A stretch of DNA of 64,000 nt from Chloroflexota bacterium. Its GTDB lineage: Bacteria; Chloroflexota; UBA11872. The notes under the pieces are model-generated. The model worked only from the letters and a program-made list of their open reading frames with translations, made no database searches and was not told where the DNA came from. Positions 1-9,351 of this stretch are shown here, one piece after another. The first letter of the stretch is position 1. Each line of letters starts with the position of its first letter. Where the stretch lies: positions 186,001-250,000 of the forward strand of contig JAJDZU010000006.1 in assembly GCA_022824495.1 (NCBI GenBank), given 5' to 3'. The position numbers and the translations under genes are program-made.

Positions 1-152
1 ACGCCTCGCCCGTGTGGGTGCGAGCCAGTGAGTCCTAGGCGGCTCCGGGATTCGACAACCGCTTGCCGCTCGCTGGGCGCGCCGCCAAGCTGGACCGCGC
101 CGGTGATCGATAGCGGCCCGAATCGCTGCCGACTCAAGCAAGGAGTTCCAGC

Positions 153-539
153 ATGACCGAGAGGACGACCGGGTCATTCGCGGCGCACGCCAGGGACGCC
201 CGCTGGGGCAAGGATCTGCGGCCCTACTTCGCCTACCGCGACCTGGGCATCAAGGACGCGACCGAGGGCAAGGTGCTGGCCCACATCATTCGCGCCGAAC
301 AACCCTGCGACGGCCCGATGGGTTACCACTCGCACGATCTTGAATTCCAGATGGTCTACCTCATCAGCGGCTGGGCGCGGCTCTACTTTGAGGACATCGG
401 CGAGATTCGGGTGGAGGCGGGCGACGCCTGGTACCAGCCCCCCGGAGTCAAGCACGAAGTCCTGGAGTACTCCGACGACTGGCAGGTCCTGGAGATCACC
501 ATGCCCGCCGAATTCGAAACCCACGACGAGGCGCGCTAG
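153..539 (+). CDS. Small cupin-domain protein
   Basis: A 128-residue single-domain cupin. Cupin motif 1 is visible as G57, H59, H61, E64 and G73, and motif 2 as P97, G98 and H101, so three histidines and a glutamate are available to hold a metal. Cupins of this size may be metal-dependent enzymes, isomerases or ligand sensors, and the sequence does not tell which. AAGGAG lies 7 bases before the ATG. The gene stands alone, convergent with the transporter downstream. Confidence 0.85.
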   Translation: MTERTTGSFAAHARDARWGKDLRPYFAYRDLGIKDATEGKVLAHIIRAEQPCDGPMGYHSHDLEFQMVYLISGWARLYFEDIGEIRVEAGDAWYQPPGVKHEVLEYSDDWQVLEITMPAEFETHDEAR

Positions 540-791
540 TTCGAATCAGCGGCTGCGCAGCGTCAGGGCAGGCCCAGCGCCCGGTGCACCGTCGCCACGC
601 CCTCGGCGAACGACACCCGCGGCAACCCGCAGCCGCCCAGGCTGAGGGTAGTTACCTGATCGCTGGTCCGACCCAGGGGGCGCTGTACCAGTGCGCTCAA
701 GGGCAGGCGCGTTCGCGGACTACGCGGAAGCCGCAAGGCCCGACCGCAGGGCTTTTACACACCCCGACCCGGCTATGTGCTGCGACAAGCA
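540..791. other. Intergenic, convergent
   Basis: No gene or convincing terminator seen between the convergent cupin and MFS genes. Confidence 0.5.
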
Positions 792-2255
792 TCAAGACGC
801 CAGACCGGATTCGGCCGGTTCACCAGTTTCTTCCGGTTTCATCAAGAGGGCCGGCAGGATGGCAACCAGGGCGAGGATCCCCGAGATCATGAAGAGATTC
901 TGGAACACGGTGAGGCCGGCTCCCAGCAGTTTGGCCTGGGTCTCCGCAAAGTTCACACTCAGCGTCACCTCAGCGGTCAGGCTGTAGAAGCGTTCGATTC
1001 CCCAGGCGGACAGTGCCGCCAGCCCCAGCGCCATGCCCACCATTCGGGATGCCGTGACCAGTGAGGCGGCGACGCCCCAGTAGTCGTCGGGCGCCGCGCT
1101 CAAGGCGCTGACGCCTATCGGCGGGATGACCAGGCCGAATCCCAAACCCGCCGCTACCAGCGGCAAAGTTAGTGGCAGGCCCCCAACGTCTTTGTCCCAG
1201 CCGCTCATCAACAGCAAGCCGGTCCCAATCAAGGCGAGCCCGACGATGCACACACTTCTCACGCCCGTCCAGCGAAGGACGTAGCCGCCTGCCAGCGCCC
1301 CGACCGGAATGGCGGCCGTCAGGCGTACCAGGTTCAGAGCGCTTTCCCAGGTCTCCCGCTGCATCACGGTGTTCGACATAAGGGGCACGCAAACGAGCGT
1401 CATGATCAGCGCGATCCCCACCAGGAACTGGGCGATGTTGGACGACATGAACGCCCTGGAGGTGTACAGGAAGGACGCTAGGAGCGGCTGAATGGCGCGT
1501 CGCTCCACGGCGATCACGACGCCGACCAGGACGACCGCCGCGGCAAGCATGAGGTACGGGACGAGAGACTCACCGGTAAAGATGCCTCGTTGGGCCAGCG
1601 CGAATGTGAGGAGCGTGAGCGCCGCGGCAATCGCAAGTGCCCCCGCGTAGTCCATCTTCGCCGCGGGATTGGCACGGTTCGGCAAGATGGCCAGCAGCGC
1701 AACCAGCAGCAGGCTCTGCGGCACGTCCAACCAGAAAATCCAGCGCCAGCCGATCCACTCCACGATGGCTCCGCCGTAAATCGGGCCCACAACCGATCCG
1801 GCTTCGGCGGAAGCGGCCACGAGTCCAATGGCAACCCCGCGTTTCTCGGTCGATACGGCCGCCACGGCCATCGCCAGGCCTATGGGCACCGTCGCTCCCC
1901 CACCCATGGCCTGGATCACCCTCGCGGGAACGATCCAGTTGAAGCTCGGAGCAAGCGCCACAAACGCGGATCCGACGGCAAATACGAGCAGCGCCGCCTG
2001 GAACATCCGGGTTCGGCCATAGACGTCAGACAGGCGCCCGGCCAACGGCATGGCCACGGTGTAGCTGATCAGATACCCCGTCATGATCCACGACGCGGTA
2101 TCCAGGTCCGTGAGGGGAATCTCCAGGTCCACCATCACGCGCGGCAGCGCCGTGACCACAACGGTCTGGTCCAGGGCGGTCGAAAACACCGCCAAACACA
2201 GGACGGTCAGGACGACCGGCTGGGACGAGCCCAGCCGGCTGAGCGACGACCTCAC
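792..2255 (-). CDS. MFS efflux transporter, DHA2 family (14 TM), P55-like
   Basis: A 487-residue inner-membrane transporter with about 14 hydrophobic segments. The DHA2 signature LDQTVVVTALP lies at about 28-38 and the MFS motif A, GRLSDVYGR, at 73-81, both characteristic of proton-driven drug or lipid exporters. The GTG start is only 5 bases downstream of the stop codon of an LprG-like lipoprotein, so the two are almost certainly co-transcribed. In Mycobacterium the same order (lprG then P55) exports triacylglycerides and other lipids; that function here is inference from gene order. A generic multidrug exporter is the alternative. Confidence 0.85.
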   Translation of the reverse strand: MRSSLSRLGSSQPVVLTVLCLAVFSTALDQTVVVTALPRVMVDLEIPLTDLDTASWIMTGYLISYTVAMPLAGRLSDVYGRTRMFQAALLVFAVGSAFVALAPSFNWIVPARVIQAMGGGATVPIGLAMAVAAVSTEKRGVAIGLVAASAEAGSVVGPIYGGAIVEWIGWRWIFWLDVPQSLLLVALLAILPNRANPAAKMDYAGALAIAAALTLLTFALAQRGIFTGESLVPYLMLAAAVVLVGVVIAVERRAIQPLLASFLYTSRAFMSSNIAQFLVGIALIMTLVCVPLMSNTVMQRETWESALNLVRLTAAIPVGALAGGYVLRWTGVRSVCIVGLALIGTGLLLMSGWDKDVGGLPLTLPLVAAGLGFGLVIPPIGVSALSAAPDDYWGVAASLVTASRMVGMALGLAALSAWGIERFYSLTAEVTLSVNFAETQAKLLGAGLTVFQNLFMISGILALVAILPALLMKPEETGEPAESGLAS

Positions 2256-2260
2256 GACGC

Positions 2261-3199
2261 TTACCGCCCGGCGGTCAGGTCAGGAAGCTCAATGTCAACG
2301 GGGACGTTGATGTCCTCGATGGTGATGAGACGAGAAGTCCCTGGGTCGTCCAGGGTAAGGATCTGGCCCTCGAGCCGTACCTGCCGCAAGACCGCCTGTT
2401 CCGGATCAATCCACAGGGTCAGGTTGACCGGATGACCGGGCTCGGCGGTCGTTATGAGGTCGGACAACGCCTCGGACTGAACGACACCCTCCAGGACAGT
2501 GGCCGGGGCGCCCTGAACGGTCTCCTGGCCCGTCACGGTCAGGTCCTCGACCTCGCCGGGCAGGCTGCCAAACAGCTTGGCAATGCCTGCGAAATCAAAG
2601 GGCACCTGGTCCTGGGGCAACTGGAGCCACGGGGCTTCTTCGGTGAGTTTGATGAAGGCTTGGTCTCCCACCTGGACTATCTCGACCTTTACAAATCCAA
2701 ACCCCGGAGCCACCACGTCAACCTTCATCCGCAGGCTGTCGGGGGCCTTAACCACGGCCTCCATCCGCTTCAACGTCGCTCCAAAGAAGGGGGCTCCCGA
2801 TTCCGTCTCGTCGACCATGCTGAACGTTGCGGTCGACATGGTGGATAGATTCTGCGCAACCGCGGCCAGCAACTGCTCCGCCTCCGCGGCGGCTGCGGCG
2901 GCGGGATCGGCGGTGGCGGTAGGTGTCGGCTCGGGCGTAGGCGTGGGGGTAGGTGTTGGCTCGGGCGTTGCCGTGGGCGTGGGCTCCGGCGTCGGCGTGG
3001 GTTGAGGCGTCGGAGTAGCCGTAGGCATGGGAGCAGGCGTCGGAGTATCCGCCGCAGCCGTCGCGGGCGCCGTTGCCGGCGTGGGTGTCGCCGTGGGCGT
3101 GGATTCAGAATCATCGCCGCAGGCCGCGGCCAGGAACAGGGACGTGATCAACACCACGGGAACCAAAAGACCGCGAATCGGAGTCACAGCAGACGTCAC
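2261..3199 (-). CDS. LprG/LppX-like lipid-binding lipoprotein
   Basis: A 312-residue lipoprotein. The signal peptide ends in LAAAC, with Cys27 as the lipidation site. Residues about 33-85 are a low-complexity linker of Thr-Pro, Glu-Pro and Ala-Pro repeats, a type common in Chloroflexota surface lipoproteins. The rest resembles the LppX_LprAFG fold: an initial helix ([12 protein letters not shown]), alternating beta strands, and the family-like [16 protein letters not shown] near the end. In mycobacteria such domains carry acylated lipids across the periplasm. It is the first gene of an operon with the MFS exporter. The repeat DNA (about 2930-3080) reads open in several frames, but only this frame has a signal peptide and a domain. 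Confidence 0.8.
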   Translation of the reverse strand: MTSAVTPIRGLLVPVVLITSLFLAAACGDDSESTPTATPTPATAPATAAADTPTPAPMPTATPTPQPTPTPEPTPTATPEPTPTPTPTPEPTPTATADPAAAAAAEAEQLLAAVAQNLSTMSTATFSMVDETESGAPFFGATLKRMEAVVKAPDSLRMKVDVVAPGFGFVKVEIVQVGDQAFIKLTEEAPWLQLPQDQVPFDFAGIAKLFGSLPGEVEDLTVTGQETVQGAPATVLEGVVQSEALSDLITTAEPGHPVNLTLWIDPEQAVLRQVRLEGQILTLDDPGTSRLITIEDINVPVDIELPDLTAGR

Positions 3200-3653
3200 C
3201 TCATCGTCTCCTTCATCGCGTGTCCGGCGAGGCGGCGGAATTCCAACGAGCGAGGGAGCCTGCCTGCACTGCGATCCGGTGGTACCGGAGACGCCAGTGA
3301 TACCAGGGTCCGTTCCCGCGCACCCCTCCCGAGCGACCGGCGCCCTCCGAACGGCGAAGCGCTATTGCTGCCAATTCGCAGCTTGACACTGTCGTCCAGG
3401 CTCGCGGACACGTATCAGGCTAGTGCCGTGATCGCGCGGTGGCAACGCGTGTGGACACAGGAGCGTGATGCAACGGTTTCATGTGCCAAGTCGCCCTGCG
3501 ACCTAAGGGCATAGATAAGGTCTCGGAAACAGACTCCAGTTCTCGCATGGCCTTTCGAAGGCGCGGGATGTTGGAGAATCGGAGAGAATGCTTGGAGTGA
3601 TTCAAGTCGCGACTTCCGTCGCGACAGGAGTATGAGGCCCAGGCGAAGATGCC
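3200..3653. promoter_or_regulatory. Divergent intergenic region with paired GTCGCGAC palindromes
   Basis: About 450 bases between divergent genes with no gene I can support. At 3606-3613 and 3618-3625 the self-complementary octamer GTCGCGAC occurs twice, four bases apart, 28 bases before the DUF3604 gene. This spacing looks like a dimer operator. No regulator gene is next to it. Confidence 0.35.
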
Positions 3654-6035
3654 ATGTCGGTGATTGCTCGGCCTGACACGCCCACGGTTTTGCAAGGCGC
3701 CTACGCCTGCGACGTGGCGCCGGACGCCGACGGCGGCGCCTATGGCGCCTGGGCCGGGAGTGATTGGGCCGAAGAATCGCTCTTCGGTCTGCGTACGTCT
3801 CACCCGGGCGGGCACTGGCAATTCGCGCCGGGCCATGACGAGCGCGACTTCATGGCACGCCTGGGCCTGGGGCGCTTCCGGGTCTACGCCGGCCAGCTGG
3901 ACGCCGACGAACTGAATCCAGTCGAGCTGGCGGAAAGCCGAACCGCGATCCAGGACCCCGCCGTGGCCGCGTTTGGCGATCGGCGCCTGGTGGCCTGGGG
4001 CGAGCGGCTCGACAGCCGCTTCGTCGTGCGGGCCTGGACTGGCGACGAGGTGGAAACCGTGGCCTCAACGCCAGCCTCCCTGACCCGTCCGGCCGCGGCG
4101 ATAGATTCAGACGGCCAGCCGTGGGTCGCCTGGCAAGCGTTCGACGGCGATCGCTGCGTTGTGGTGGTGAGCCGCCGTCGTTCGGGCGACTGGACGCCCC
4201 CGGCGGAGGCCTCGCTAGCCGGGCAGTCGGCCTGGCGACCCACGCTGCGCGCGTCCGCCGGCCACGGTGTCTGGCTGGCCTGGGACGCCTGGACCGGTCA
4301 TCACTTTCACGTCTTCGCCCGGCGCATTGGGCCGGACGGCGCCCTCGGCCCGCCGACGCAGGTCAGCGATGTGCCGCTGCTGGCCATGGATGCGGACATT
4401 GCCGTCGACCCCGACGACACGGCCTGGGTGACCTGGGAACAATCGCCGCCCTGGGGCGAGGATCACCGCTTCAACATGACGCGGCAACTGGTGCTGGCCG
4501 CCGTCGATCCGGAAGGGAAGACCTACTGGGCGCAAAGCCCGTGGACCCACGGCCAGGCGCCCATTCCAATCGAGAGCTTCACCTACAGCCTGTCGCCCGA
4601 GAACATCGTTCCCGTATCGCCGCGGCTTATCGCGGGGCGTGACGGAATCGAGCTGTTTTTCCAGCGTTTCCGCAGCGCCCACCAGAAGGATTTCGGCTGG
4701 CAGCTCGAGCGCATGGTCTACGCCGGCTCGTCCTGGTCCGAGCCCGAGACGGTCAGCCCCTACCACGGGATGCCCGATACCCGCTACGGCGTGGCGGCGC
4801 TAGGCGACGATCGGAGACTGCTGGCTCACAACGCGGCCGAGTACATCCCCATGCACACGCGGGAGCGCATGGCGGCCGGTCTGCCACGGCTGCGGGCGGG
4901 CAGCGCCCCGGTGGACCGCGAGCGAATCGAGATTCTGACGGTCGCGCCATCGGACGCCGCCGTGGCGTCGCCGGTGCGAGTCGAGATCTCTCGCTACGAA
5001 AGCGATCGCAGAAGCACCCCCCAGGCTCGACGCGACGGCCGCACCATCACCGTCGGCGACCATACCTACCAACTCCTCTGGGGCGACATGCACCGGCACT
5101 CGCACCTCTCCAAGTGCATGTCGCCTAACGACGGGACGCCGCTGCAGCACTTCCGCTGGGCCGTCGACCACAACCGCATGGACTGGTGGGCGCTGACCGA
5201 GCACCTGGAATACATGAGCTACAACGAGTGGCGGCGGGTCGAGGAAACAGTCGCCGCCTTCACCAGCGACGGCCGCTTCGAGCCGCTCTTCGGGTTCGAA
5301 TGGGGCAACAACCCCGGCCACACCAATATCTTCTACCGCGACCAGCAGCTCGGTGAGGAACTGCGGGCGCTGACCCTGATGTCCCCGAGCCTTGAGGACC
5401 TGATGGAGCGCTGGGACGCCCGCATGCCCGCCGGCGAGGTGCTGGCCGCGCGTCACTACCAGGGCCACCGGCAGCCCGACGTCTTCGAGGGCTACCGCGC
5501 CGCCTGGGAGCCCTCAATGGAAATCATCCAGACGCGCGGCGACCAGCGCGAATGGATCGAGACCTTCCTTCGCGAAGGTGCAAAGATCGGTTTTCTGGGC
5601 GCGAGCGACCACGCCCGCCACTGGCACTTCGCCTATTGCATGACCGGCGTGTGGGCCACCGAGCCGACCCGAGAGGCCATCTTCGACGCCATCTGGAAGC
5701 GCCGAACCATCGCCGCCTCCGCCAAGATTCTGCTGCACACCGAGGTTTCGGGCATCCCCATGGGCGGCGAGGGCGAGGTCTCGGGCGATCCGCAACTCCG
5801 AGTCGTCGCCGAGTCCGCGCAGCCGCTCCGCGAAATCGAGGTCTACCGCAACGGCGCACTGGCCCACCGCGAGTCGATTGACACCTTCACCCTGGACTGG
5901 ACCTGGACCGACCGCGGCAACCCGCGCACCCACAACTATTACTACGTGCGCCTGGCGGCCCAACCCGCACTTCCCCAATCCACCCCGGCCGTCGCCTACG
6001 CCTCTCCCATCTGGGTGCGCCTTAGCAAGCCCTAG
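3654..6035 (+). CDS. DUF3604 family protein with N-terminal propeller-like region
   Basis: A 793-residue protein with no signal peptide. The first ~440 residues contain repeated strands ending in W or G and 'A-W' patterns (VAWGE, VAWQA, LAWDA, VTWEQ), like a beta-propeller or exo-sialidase-type repeat. The C-terminal half matches DUF3604: GDMHRHSHLS near 477, an ALTEH motif near 520, GFEWGN near 545 and GASDHARHWHF near 650, then a beta-sandwich tail. The HxH, TEH and SDH motifs resemble the metal-binding motifs of PHP phosphoesterases and amidohydrolases, so a metal-dependent hydrolase is likely; the substrate is unknown. Confidence 0.8.
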   Translation: MSVIARPDTPTVLQGAYACDVAPDADGGAYGAWAGSDWAEESLFGLRTSHPGGHWQFAPGHDERDFMARLGLGRFRVYAGQLDADELNPVELAESRTAIQDPAVAAFGDRRLVAWGERLDSRFVVRAWTGDEVETVASTPASLTRPAAAIDSDGQPWVAWQAFDGDRCVVVVSRRRSGDWTPPAEASLAGQSAWRPTLRASAGHGVWLAWDAWTGHHFHVFARRIGPDGALGPPTQVSDVPLLAMDADIAVDPDDTAWVTWEQSPPWGEDHRFNMTRQLVLAAVDPEGKTYWAQSPWTHGQAPIPIESFTYSLSPENIVPVSPRLIAGRDGIELFFQRFRSAHQKDFGWQLERMVYAGSSWSEPETVSPYHGMPDTRYGVAALGDDRRLLAHNAAEYIPMHTRERMAAGLPRLRAGSAPVDRERIEILTVAPSDAAVASPVRVEISRYESDRRSTPQARRDGRTITVGDHTYQLLWGDMHRHSHLSKCMSPNDGTPLQHFRWAVDHNRMDWWALTEHLEYMSYNEWRRVEETVAAFTSDGRFEPLFGFEWGNNPGHTNIFYRDQQLGEELRALTLMSPSLEDLMERWDARMPAGEVLAARHYQGHRQPDVFEGYRAAWEPSMEIIQTRGDQREWIETFLREGAKIGFLGASDHARHWHFAYCMTGVWATEPTREAIFDAIWKRRTIAASAKILLHTEVSGIPMGGEGEVSGDPQLRVVAESAQPLREIEVYRNGALAHRESIDTFTLDWTWTDRGNPRTHNYYYVRLAAQPALPQSTPAVAYASPIWVRLSKP

Positions 6036-6052
6036 TCAGCGAGCGTTGATCG

Positions 6053-6547
6053 ATGTCTACCCGGCTTCGCCAGGTCTTCAGCTTCCCCAATCCGGTCAAC
6101 GAAGTGGCTGCCCGAGTCGTGGCCGGCATGGTCGTGGTCCTGTCCCTTGCGATATTGCTGACGGGCCAGTGGTGGCTGGCATTCCTGCTTGCTTACGGCT
6201 TCCTGGCCCGCGTAGCCACCGGGCCCACGCTGAGCCCGATGGGCCAGTTGTCGACCAGGCTCATCGCGCCGCGAATCGCTCAACCCAAGCTCGTACCGGG
6301 GCCGCCCAAGCGCTTTGCGCAGACGGTCGGCTTTGCCTGCTCGGTCACCGCGCTGCTGTTGCACTTCGTCGCGGGTCTGTCGGTAGCGGCAGGCGTCGTC
6401 CTCGCCATACTGGCCGTCTTCGCCGCGCTCGAGTCACTCCTCGGCTTCTGCGCCGGCTGCTTCGTCTTCAACCACCTGATTCGCTGGGGCCTGATCCCGA
6501 AGTCCGTCTGCGAAGCCTGCGTCAACTTCGCCTCGACCCAGCCTTAG
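6053..6547 (+). CDS. DUF4395 family membrane protein
   Basis: A 164-residue integral membrane protein with about four hydrophobic segments. The opening FPNPVNEVAARVVAG and the later cysteine-containing FCAGCFVFNHL are typical of DUF4395. Members often sit near thiosulfate or sulfur-transfer genes; here the neighbour is a DUF3604 gene 17 bases upstream. The short C-terminal tail carries another cysteine (VCEACVNF), so a thiol redox role is possible but not shown. Confidence 0.8.
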   Translation: MSTRLRQVFSFPNPVNEVAARVVAGMVVVLSLAILLTGQWWLAFLLAYGFLARVATGPTLSPMGQLSTRLIAPRIAQPKLVPGPPKRFAQTVGFACSVTALLLHFVAGLSVAAGVVLAILAVFAALESLLGFCAGCFVFNHLIRWGLIPKSVCEACVNFASTQP

Positions 6548-6896
6548 CCGACTCCACGGGCTGAACGTCTCGTCCTCGGAGTCGCTGTCTGGTGCGCGCC
6601 CGACCATGCGTGTCGGTCAGGCATTTGAGAGCAACGATTCTTCCGGATCCATTCAGCGTCGCAACTGCCTGAGTTCCAGCCGCCGCTTGACTGCCTGGCG
6701 GGTATTCCGGTAGGTCAGGGGGTCTGTACGGCGAACCTTCCGGTCGGAAGTCTCCCTGTAGATTCGGGTGACGGAATGGGCGTAGGCATCCATGTCCGCG
6801 CCTGTTCGTCCGAGTGACCGGGGCCGGACGTTCCCGTCAAGGGAGAAGTCGGCCCTTCCAAATGTGATTGTGATTGAAGGAAAAGCGGGAGCCGAC

Positions 6897-6969
6897 GGTC
6901 CCGACCGAATTCGAACCGGCGATCTTCGCATTGACCGGGAGATATGCTCGGCCACTGCAGTCACCTGCC
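6897..6969 (-). pseudogene. Decayed tRNA-Asp(GTC)
   Basis: Read on the minus strand, the 73 bases have tRNA spacing throughout. The T arm is good (GCCGG, loop TTCGAAT, TCGGT with two G-T pairs), the variable loop is AGATC, and the anticodon loop CGGTCAA keeps GTC for Asp. The anticodon stem has two mismatches (TCTCC against TGCGA) and the acceptor stem fails at five of seven pairs (GGCAGGT against CGGGACC). There is no CCA. This is a non-functional tRNA relic, perhaps left at an integration site. Confidence 0.6.
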
Positions 6970-7082
6970 AACCATACGGCGTTTCCGCCCGAACCGCATC
7001 CCAAATCCAGATCCCGCTCTGGCTGCAGATCCTCGACCAGTTTCGCTAACAACACGTCATGATCTGTGAAGGTGTGGTCCAT
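6966..7082 (-). pseudogene. Amino-terminal fragment of a class I SAM methyltransferase
   Basis: The frame from the ATG at 7082 gives about 39 residues that look like the start of a small methyltransferase: a leader similar to 'DHTF..HDVLL', then motif I as LDLGCGSGGNAVWLA. After that the frame runs straight into the decayed tRNA, and no motif II or later part is found. The fragment touches the 5' end of the tRNA relic, so deletion or insertion probably joined them. Confidence 0.6.
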
Positions 7083-7486
7083 CGTAACCCGGACATCATT
7101 ACGGAATTATACAGTGTCTGCTTCTGTTGAAAGAACCCTCGCTAATGCTCCGTGCGACCTCATCCAAATCTTGGAAACTCCAACCCTTATCGATTGCCGT
7201 TCGACGATCGCGTATGAGGGATTTCCTTTGGGCATTCCATTAGCGTATACTCCATCCACCGCGAAGGTAAATAGTGAATCTCGTTGGCGTTATTGCGTGT
7301 CCTGCACTGCGACCTTTATGGTAGAGTATTTTCCTGTAAGTCATGTCGTGCTACCCTTGCCGAAAGCGTCTCGCCTGTCGGAAGGCTTGACGATTCGTTG
7401 GCCCGGTCGGGCATCTTGACCGGCTCCATGGTGCCGCTTATCGTCCCCATCGGGTCCTCACGAATCCCAAGGAGCGCTCAAAAAGC

Positions 7487-8212
7487 GTGACCCGTTTCGC
7501 CGCATTGATGGTCGGCGCACTGCGCGACTTGGCTCCCATCATCGTCGTGATCGCGTTCTTCCAGATCGTGGTGTTGCGGCAACCCTTTCCCGACCTGCTG
7601 GGCGTCGTCGTGGGGCTGCTCTGTGTCATCGCCGGGTTGACGCTCTTCATACAGGGACTGCAAAGCGGTCTCTTTCCCCTTGGGGAGGGGATCGCTCAGA
7701 GCTTTGGCCAAAAGGGCAGCGCAGTTGCGGTGCTTGCCTTCGCCTTCTGCCTGGGCTTCGGTACGACCGTGGCCGAACCCGCCCTGATTGCCGTAGCCGC
7801 CGAGGCCGCCGACGTTGCCGCGGAAGCCGGCGCCATTAACGATGACGATCAGGCGCGCGACTCTTATGCCTTCCAGGTACGGATGGTCGTTGCCGTATCG
7901 GTCGGAGTGGCGCTCCTGGTGGGTGTCCTGCGCATCCTGAAGGGCTGGCCGATTCACAGGTTGATTATCGGTGGATATTTGATGGTTGCGACCATGACGT
8001 TCTTCGCACCCGCCGAGATCGTCGGCGTGGCCTACGACTCAGGCGGCGTGACCACCAGCACCGTCACGGTGCCGCTCGTGACGGCGCTGGGCGTCGGGCT
8101 GGCCACAACCATCCGAGGACGGAACCCGATGGTCGATGGATTCGGTCTCATAGCGTTCGCCAGCCTGACCCCGATGGTCGGCGTGCTCGGCTACGGAATG
8201 GTGGCGTCATGA
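7487..8212 (+). CDS. DUF1538 membrane protein, first subunit
   Basis: A 241-residue, strongly hydrophobic protein with about six or seven membrane segments. It has the DUF1538 signatures [15 protein letters not shown] (about residues 85-99) and [15 protein letters not shown] (about 183-197), followed by [10 protein letters not shown]. The GTG start is preceded by AAGGAGC. It is the first of four coupled genes: it overlaps the second subunit by ATGA. DUF1538 proteins have no established function; a two-subunit channel or transporter gated by the P-II and CBS proteins downstream is my inference. Confidence 0.85.
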   Translation: MTRFAALMVGALRDLAPIIVVIAFFQIVVLRQPFPDLLGVVVGLLCVIAGLTLFIQGLQSGLFPLGEGIAQSFGQKGSAVAVLAFAFCLGFGTTVAEPALIAVAAEAADVAAEAGAINDDDQARDSYAFQVRMVVAVSVGVALLVGVLRILKGWPIHRLIIGGYLMVATMTFFAPAEIVGVAYDSGGVTTSTVTVPLVTALGVGLATTIRGRNPMVDGFGLIAFASLTPMVGVLGYGMVAS

Positions 8213-8997
8213 GCGACTTCCCGCGCGCCCTCGCCGACGCCATGCTGTCAACGGTTCTGGATGTTGCGCCCATCGTAGTGATCCTCGTTCTGTTCCAGGT
8301 CGTCGTTCTGCGCCGCAAGCCGGCCAACCTGCGGCAGATAGCAACCGGGTCCATCTTGGTACTGCTGGGACTTAGCCTGTTTCTCATAGGTTTGGAGAAT
8401 GCGCTGTTTCCGATAGGCAACACCATGGCGCGGCAACTCACCGCGTCAGCGACCATAGGGGCGGAGAGGTTGAGCGACGGGGTGGACTGGCGGGACTACC
8501 TGCCGATCTACGCATTTGCCGCCGCGATCGGCTTCGCGACGACGGTGGCCGAGCCCTCGCTCGTTGCGGTGGCGCTGAAGGCTCGCGAGGTGTCTGGCGG
8601 CGCCGTTAACGCCTGGGGATTGAGGATAGCCGTGGCCATCGGCGTGGCCGTGGGCGTGGCGCTGGGCTGCTTTCGCATTGTCACCGGCACACCCTTGCCC
8701 TGGTACATCATTGCCGCCTACGTCGTCGTGATACTCCAGACGTTCCGGTCCAGCAAGACGATCGTCCCGCTTGCCTACGACAGCGGCGGCGTCACCACGT
8801 CAACCGTCACCGTGCCTGTGGTTGCCGCCCTCGGGCTGGGCCTTGCCTCGAGTGTTCCTGGTCGAAGCCCGCTGATAGATGGATTTGGACTCATCGCTTT
8901 CGCCAGCGTCTTCCCAATCATGTCCGTCCTGGGATACGCTATGGTGGCGTCCTGGCTGAGCCGCAGGCGAATGTCGAAATTTCGTGAGGAGGCTTGA
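8209..8997 (+). CDS. DUF1538 membrane protein, second subunit
   Basis: A 262-residue homologue of the preceding protein with the same two signatures, [15 protein letters not shown] and [15 protein letters not shown], and the same C-terminal [20 protein letters not shown]. Retention of near-identical motifs in both copies suggests that they form the two halves of one pseudo-symmetric membrane unit. The ATG overlaps the previous stop; the P-II-like gene begins 3 bases after its stop. Confidence 0.85.
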   Translation: MSDFPRALADAMLSTVLDVAPIVVILVLFQVVVLRRKPANLRQIATGSILVLLGLSLFLIGLENALFPIGNTMARQLTASATIGAERLSDGVDWRDYLPIYAFAAAIGFATTVAEPSLVAVALKAREVSGGAVNAWGLRIAVAIGVAVGVALGCFRIVTGTPLPWYIIAAYVVVILQTFRSSKTIVPLAYDSGGVTTSTVTVPVVAALGLGLASSVPGRSPLIDGFGLIAFASVFPIMSVLGYAMVASWLSRRRMSKFREEA

Positions 8998-9000
8998 GCC

Positions 9001-9351
9001 GTGAAGCTGAAGTTAATTGTCGCCTTGGTGAGCGACGACAAGACTGACGTAGTCGTAGACGCGGCGCGGTCAGCCGGCGCAACCGGCGACACGGTCATTA
9101 CCAGCGTGCGGGGCGGCGGCCTCAGGCCCGAAAAGACCTTCTTCGGCCTTGACCTGTCAGCCAAGCGCGACGTCGCGCTGTTCCTGGTGGCCGACACGCG
9201 GGCGCGCGAAATCCTGGAGCAGATCCGCGATGCTGGAGGTCTTGACACCGAACCGGGCGCAGGCATTGCCTTCCAGATGCCGATTGAGGATGCTGTGGGC
9301 TTGGCGACGCAGTTACCCACGATCCTGGAGGAGGTGGAACCCGAGATATGA
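9001..9351 (+). CDS. P-II-like signalling protein
   Basis: A 116-residue protein with the ferredoxin-like P-II fold. It begins with the usual MKLKLIVALV strand, has a T-loop region around residues 37-55 (RGGGLRPEKTFFGLDL) and a B-loop-like GLDTEPGAGIAF near 80-91. Classical P-II proteins bind ATP, ADP and 2-oxoglutarate and plug membrane proteins such as AmtB. The uridylylated tyrosine segment of GlnB is not recognisable. GGAGG precedes the GTG start. Its place in a membrane-protein operon suggests that it regulates the DUF1538 pair. Confidence 0.85.
   Translation: MKLKLIVALVSDDKTDVVVDAARSAGATGDTVITSVRGGGLRPEKTFFGLDLSAKRDVALFLVADTRAREILEQIRDAGGLDTEPGAGIAFQMPIEDAVGLATQLPTILEEVEPEI

Larger units (their letters stand above)
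6548..7486. other. Gene-poor scar, lower GC in its right half
   Basis: About 940 bases with no intact gene. It holds a decayed tRNA-Asp and a methyltransferase fragment, listed separately. From about 7080 to 7350 the base composition drops well below the flanks, suggesting foreign DNA. Short open frames here have no recognisable content. Confidence 0.6.

Noticed and set aside
7066-7419. Open frame of 117 codons on the plus strand
   Set aside because: No recognisable domain or ribosome site; composition unlike other genes here; it spans the low-GC scar.
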